NCBI RefSeq assembly: GCF_000833605.1
Contig: NZ_JXTG01000008.1
Location: forward strand, 1-64,000
Length of the DNA: 64,000 nt
Direction of reading: 5' to 3'
DNA from: Anoxybacillus ayderensis
GTDB taxonomy: Bacteria; Bacillota; Bacilli; Bacillales; Anoxybacillaceae
Of the stretch, positions 62,067-64,000 are shown in pieces. The stretch's first letter is position 1. Each line of letters starts with the position of its first letter. The position numbers were made by a program, and so were the translations under genes. A model generated the notes under the pieces. That model did no database searches. It saw only the letters and a list, made by a program, of their open reading frames with translations, and was not told the DNA's origin.

Positions 62067-64000
62067 ATGTTTACGTTAGGAAAAAAGCTATTGAATCGCT
62101 TGCCTTTTAGTAAAAAGTTTATGTTGCTCGCAACCATTTTTATGTTCACCCTTTTTTCAATAAGCGTCTTGTACGTTCGGTTATTGACCGATAAAGCGAC
62201 GCTACTTGAAAAAGAAAAGCAAGGAGTGGCATACATCGCTCCGATGATTGATGCGATGTACGGCATACAAAAACATCGCGAATATACGGCGACCGTTCTT
62301 CTCGGACACGGGAAAGAGGACAAAGTAGCAGAGGCGCAAGCGATGTTGAAAAAATCAATACAAACATTACGAAGCGTACATAAAGAGCAAAAAGCAAACT
62401 TTATTGAGGAAGAGAAATGGAAGCAGTTATTGCAGCAAATGCAAGATGTGCAAGACAATTGGAAAATGTACACGGCAAGCGAGGCGGTGAAGCGTCATAA
62501 CGCTCTCGTCTACGATTTGCATCAATTGTTGCTTCATGTGGCTAGCCGTTCGAACGTGTCGCTCGATAACGATATGAACAATCATTATTTAGCCCGTCTA
62601 TTTGTTGAGCACGTGCCATTTCTGACGGAAACGATCGGAGGGGTGCAGTCGTTTGCGGCAGAGCTGACGTTAAAAAGCGAATTGTATGAAATTGAACGTT
62701 CAAAAATGACATATTGGATAAACGTATTAGAAACGTCGATGCAAACGATCAGCCGTGCAACTGCTCCGCTTTTTGCTGACGATGAAAAGATGCGCAAAAA
62801 AGTACAACAATATAATGACATCATCTCAACGGATTTATTAAGCATGACAAGCTTATTTCAACGCGAATTTTTGCAAACGAATCGCATTTCGTTAACATCG
62901 GTTGACTTATATGAAAAAACGAACGACGCACATGAGAAGCTTCATGATTTGGCTCGCTTTTCATTACATGCGTTTCAAACGCACTTAGATGGTGAATATC
63001 GGGCGGTGACGATTGAGAAATGGGCGACGATCGGCTTAGGGGCGTTCGCTGTTTCAGCTGTCATTTACTTGTTTATCGCTTTTTACATGGCGGTGCGTGA
63101 ACAAATTACAGCGATTGAGCAGGCAAGCAAACAAGCGGCAAGTGGGGATTTAACGGTGCAAATGTCCGTCTCGTCAAACGACGAATTTGCGCGTATTGCT
63201 CAATCATTCCAGTCGCTCGTTGCTTCATTCCGTTCGATGATTAGCGCCAACCAACAATTGACGTATGACGTGTCCGCATCCGCTCACGAGTTGACTGCGA
63301 TTACTGAAGAAGCAGCGCAAGCGATGGAACAAGTCGGTGCAACGATGGAAGAAGTCGCCGCTGGATCGAGCAAGCAACGCATATGGGCGCAACAAAATGT
63401 CGAGGCTGTTCATACGCTTGTCAACGATACAAACTACATTTTATCTCGTTCACAAGAAGCAGCAGAGGCGGCGCGAGCAATGACAAATGAAGCCGAAAAA
63501 GGAACAGCGGCGATGGATAAAATGATTGCACAAATGAAAACGATGAACGATTTTATTACGCAATCAAGCGAATGGATTCAAGCGTTGCATCAACGCTCTG
63601 CCGATATTGCCCAAATGGCGACGATGATTACAAACATTGCAGAACAAACGAACTTGCTTGCGTTAAATGCCGCCATTGAAGCCGCGCGCGCAGGCGAGCA
63701 CGGTCGCGGATTTGCCGTTGTCGCAGACGAGGTAAGGAAACTGGCGGAACAATCGTCTTTATCTGCAAAGCAAATACGCGAGCTATTGCAAGAAGTGCAA
63801 ACGGATACGTCACAATCGGTGGAAGCGATGCAACATGTGCGACAACAGTCCGAAAAAAGCATGACGATCGCACACGAAGCGGACGAAACGTTTAACCGCA
63901 TTCACCAAACGACAAATCATGTCATGACACAAATGGACGACGTCGCTCAAAAAATTGCGGTGATGACAAATGCGTTTGATGAACTGGCGATGACGATGAA
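62067..64000 (+). CDS. Methyl-accepting chemotaxis protein (runs off the right edge)
   Basis: At least 644 residues, open to the window end. N-terminal span (about 18-40), a helical extracytoplasmic sensor domain (about 41-310), second span ([23 protein letters not shown]), HAMP domain ([21 protein letters not shown]), then a signalling helix bundle with the highly conserved tip region [40 protein letters not shown]. It relays ligand binding to CheA/CheW. Ligand unknown. ATG 62067, with AAGGAG 13 bases upstream (rather far); a closer ATG at 62059 is out of frame. Confidence 0.9.
   Translation, partial: MFTLGKKLLNRLPFSKKFMLLATIFMFTLFSISVLYVRLLTDKATLLEKEKQGVAYIAPMIDAMYGIQKHREYTATVLLGHGKEDKVAEAQAMLKKSIQTLRSVHKEQKANFIEEEKWKQLLQQMQDVQDNWKMYTASEAVKRHNALVYDLHQLLLHVASRSNVSLDNDMNNHYLARLFVEHVPFLTETIGGVQSFAAELTLKSELYEIERSKMTYWINVLETSMQTISRATAPLFADDEKMRKKVQQYNDIISTDLLSMTSLFQREFLQTNRISLTSVDLYEKTNDAHEKLHDLARFSLHAFQTHLDGEYRAVTIEKWATIGLGAFAVSAVIYLFIAFYMAVREQITAIEQASKQAASGDLTVQMSVSSNDEFARIAQSFQSLVASFRSMISANQQLTYDVSASAHELTAITEEAAQAMEQVGATMEEVAAGSSKQRIWAQQNVEAVHTLVNDTNYILSRSQEAAEAARAMTNEAEKGTAAMDKMIAQMKTMNDFITQSSEWIQALHQRSADIAQMATMITNIAEQTNLLALNAAIEAARAGEHGRGFAVVADEVRKLAEQSSLSAKQIRELLQEVQTDTSQSVEAMQHVRQQSEKSMTIAHEADETFNRIHQTTNHVMTQMDDVAQKIAVMTNAFDELAMTM

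Overview
The window looks like chromosome of a low-to-mid GC, Gram-positive, spore-former-type Bacillaceae, most likely a thermophilic Anoxybacillus/Geobacillus relative. This is inferred from the gene families: a Geobacillus-type secreted alpha-amylase with a starch-binding domain, the B. subtilis-like gmu and man loci, the ywqA/ywqB pair, NsrR with Hmp, CvfB, and a TagA-flippase-DUF5693-CsaB operon. Strong AGGAGG-type ribosome sites, ATGA overlaps, cre boxes and Rho-independent hairpins fit that group. I saw no rRNA, tRNA, CRISPR array or prophage.

1-14.6 kb is an exopolysaccharide locus. It opens with the end of an ISL3-type insertion sequence and continues with very AT-rich glycosyltransferase and polymerase genes (0.36-6.8 kb) that look recently acquired. 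They are interrupted by a decayed DDE transposase. A frameshifted WcaF-like acetyltransferase, a WbuB-like glycosyltransferase, UDP-glucose dehydrogenase, ManC, another glycosyltransferase, a relic of a second manA and phosphoglucomutase follow. Together they would supply GDP-mannose and UDP-glucuronate.

15-25.3 kb is sugar uptake: a mannose/fructose-type PTS with its PRD activator, EIIA and ManA, then a near-complete copy of the B. subtilis gmuBACDRE order (glucomannan oligosaccharides), with a palindromic operator, promoter and cre box in front.

25.5-37 kb is a scrambled accessory region. It holds truncated copies of LCP ligase, rmlB, galE and aminotransferase genes, an intact rmlD, an Rpn-type gene framed by inverted repeats, a three-gene cassette (dual-OB protein plus two DUF488 proteins), an intact LCP gene, and an alpha-amylase gene cut by a 121-bp MITE-like insert. 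A 16-bp motif, GTGCCTGTCACGCCCC, occurs four times (one copy variant), each time beside a gene-fragment breakpoint.

37-64 kb is mostly ordinary core genome: a second UDP-glucose dehydrogenase with intact galE, a BCCT transporter, an RND exporter, ywqA/ywqB, nsrR and hmp, a VanZ-like protein, a Fic protein, an oxidoreductase, cvfB, a SEC-C protein, the tagA-flippase-DUF5693-csaB operon (pyruvylated cell-wall polymer) and a chemoreceptor that runs off the right edge.
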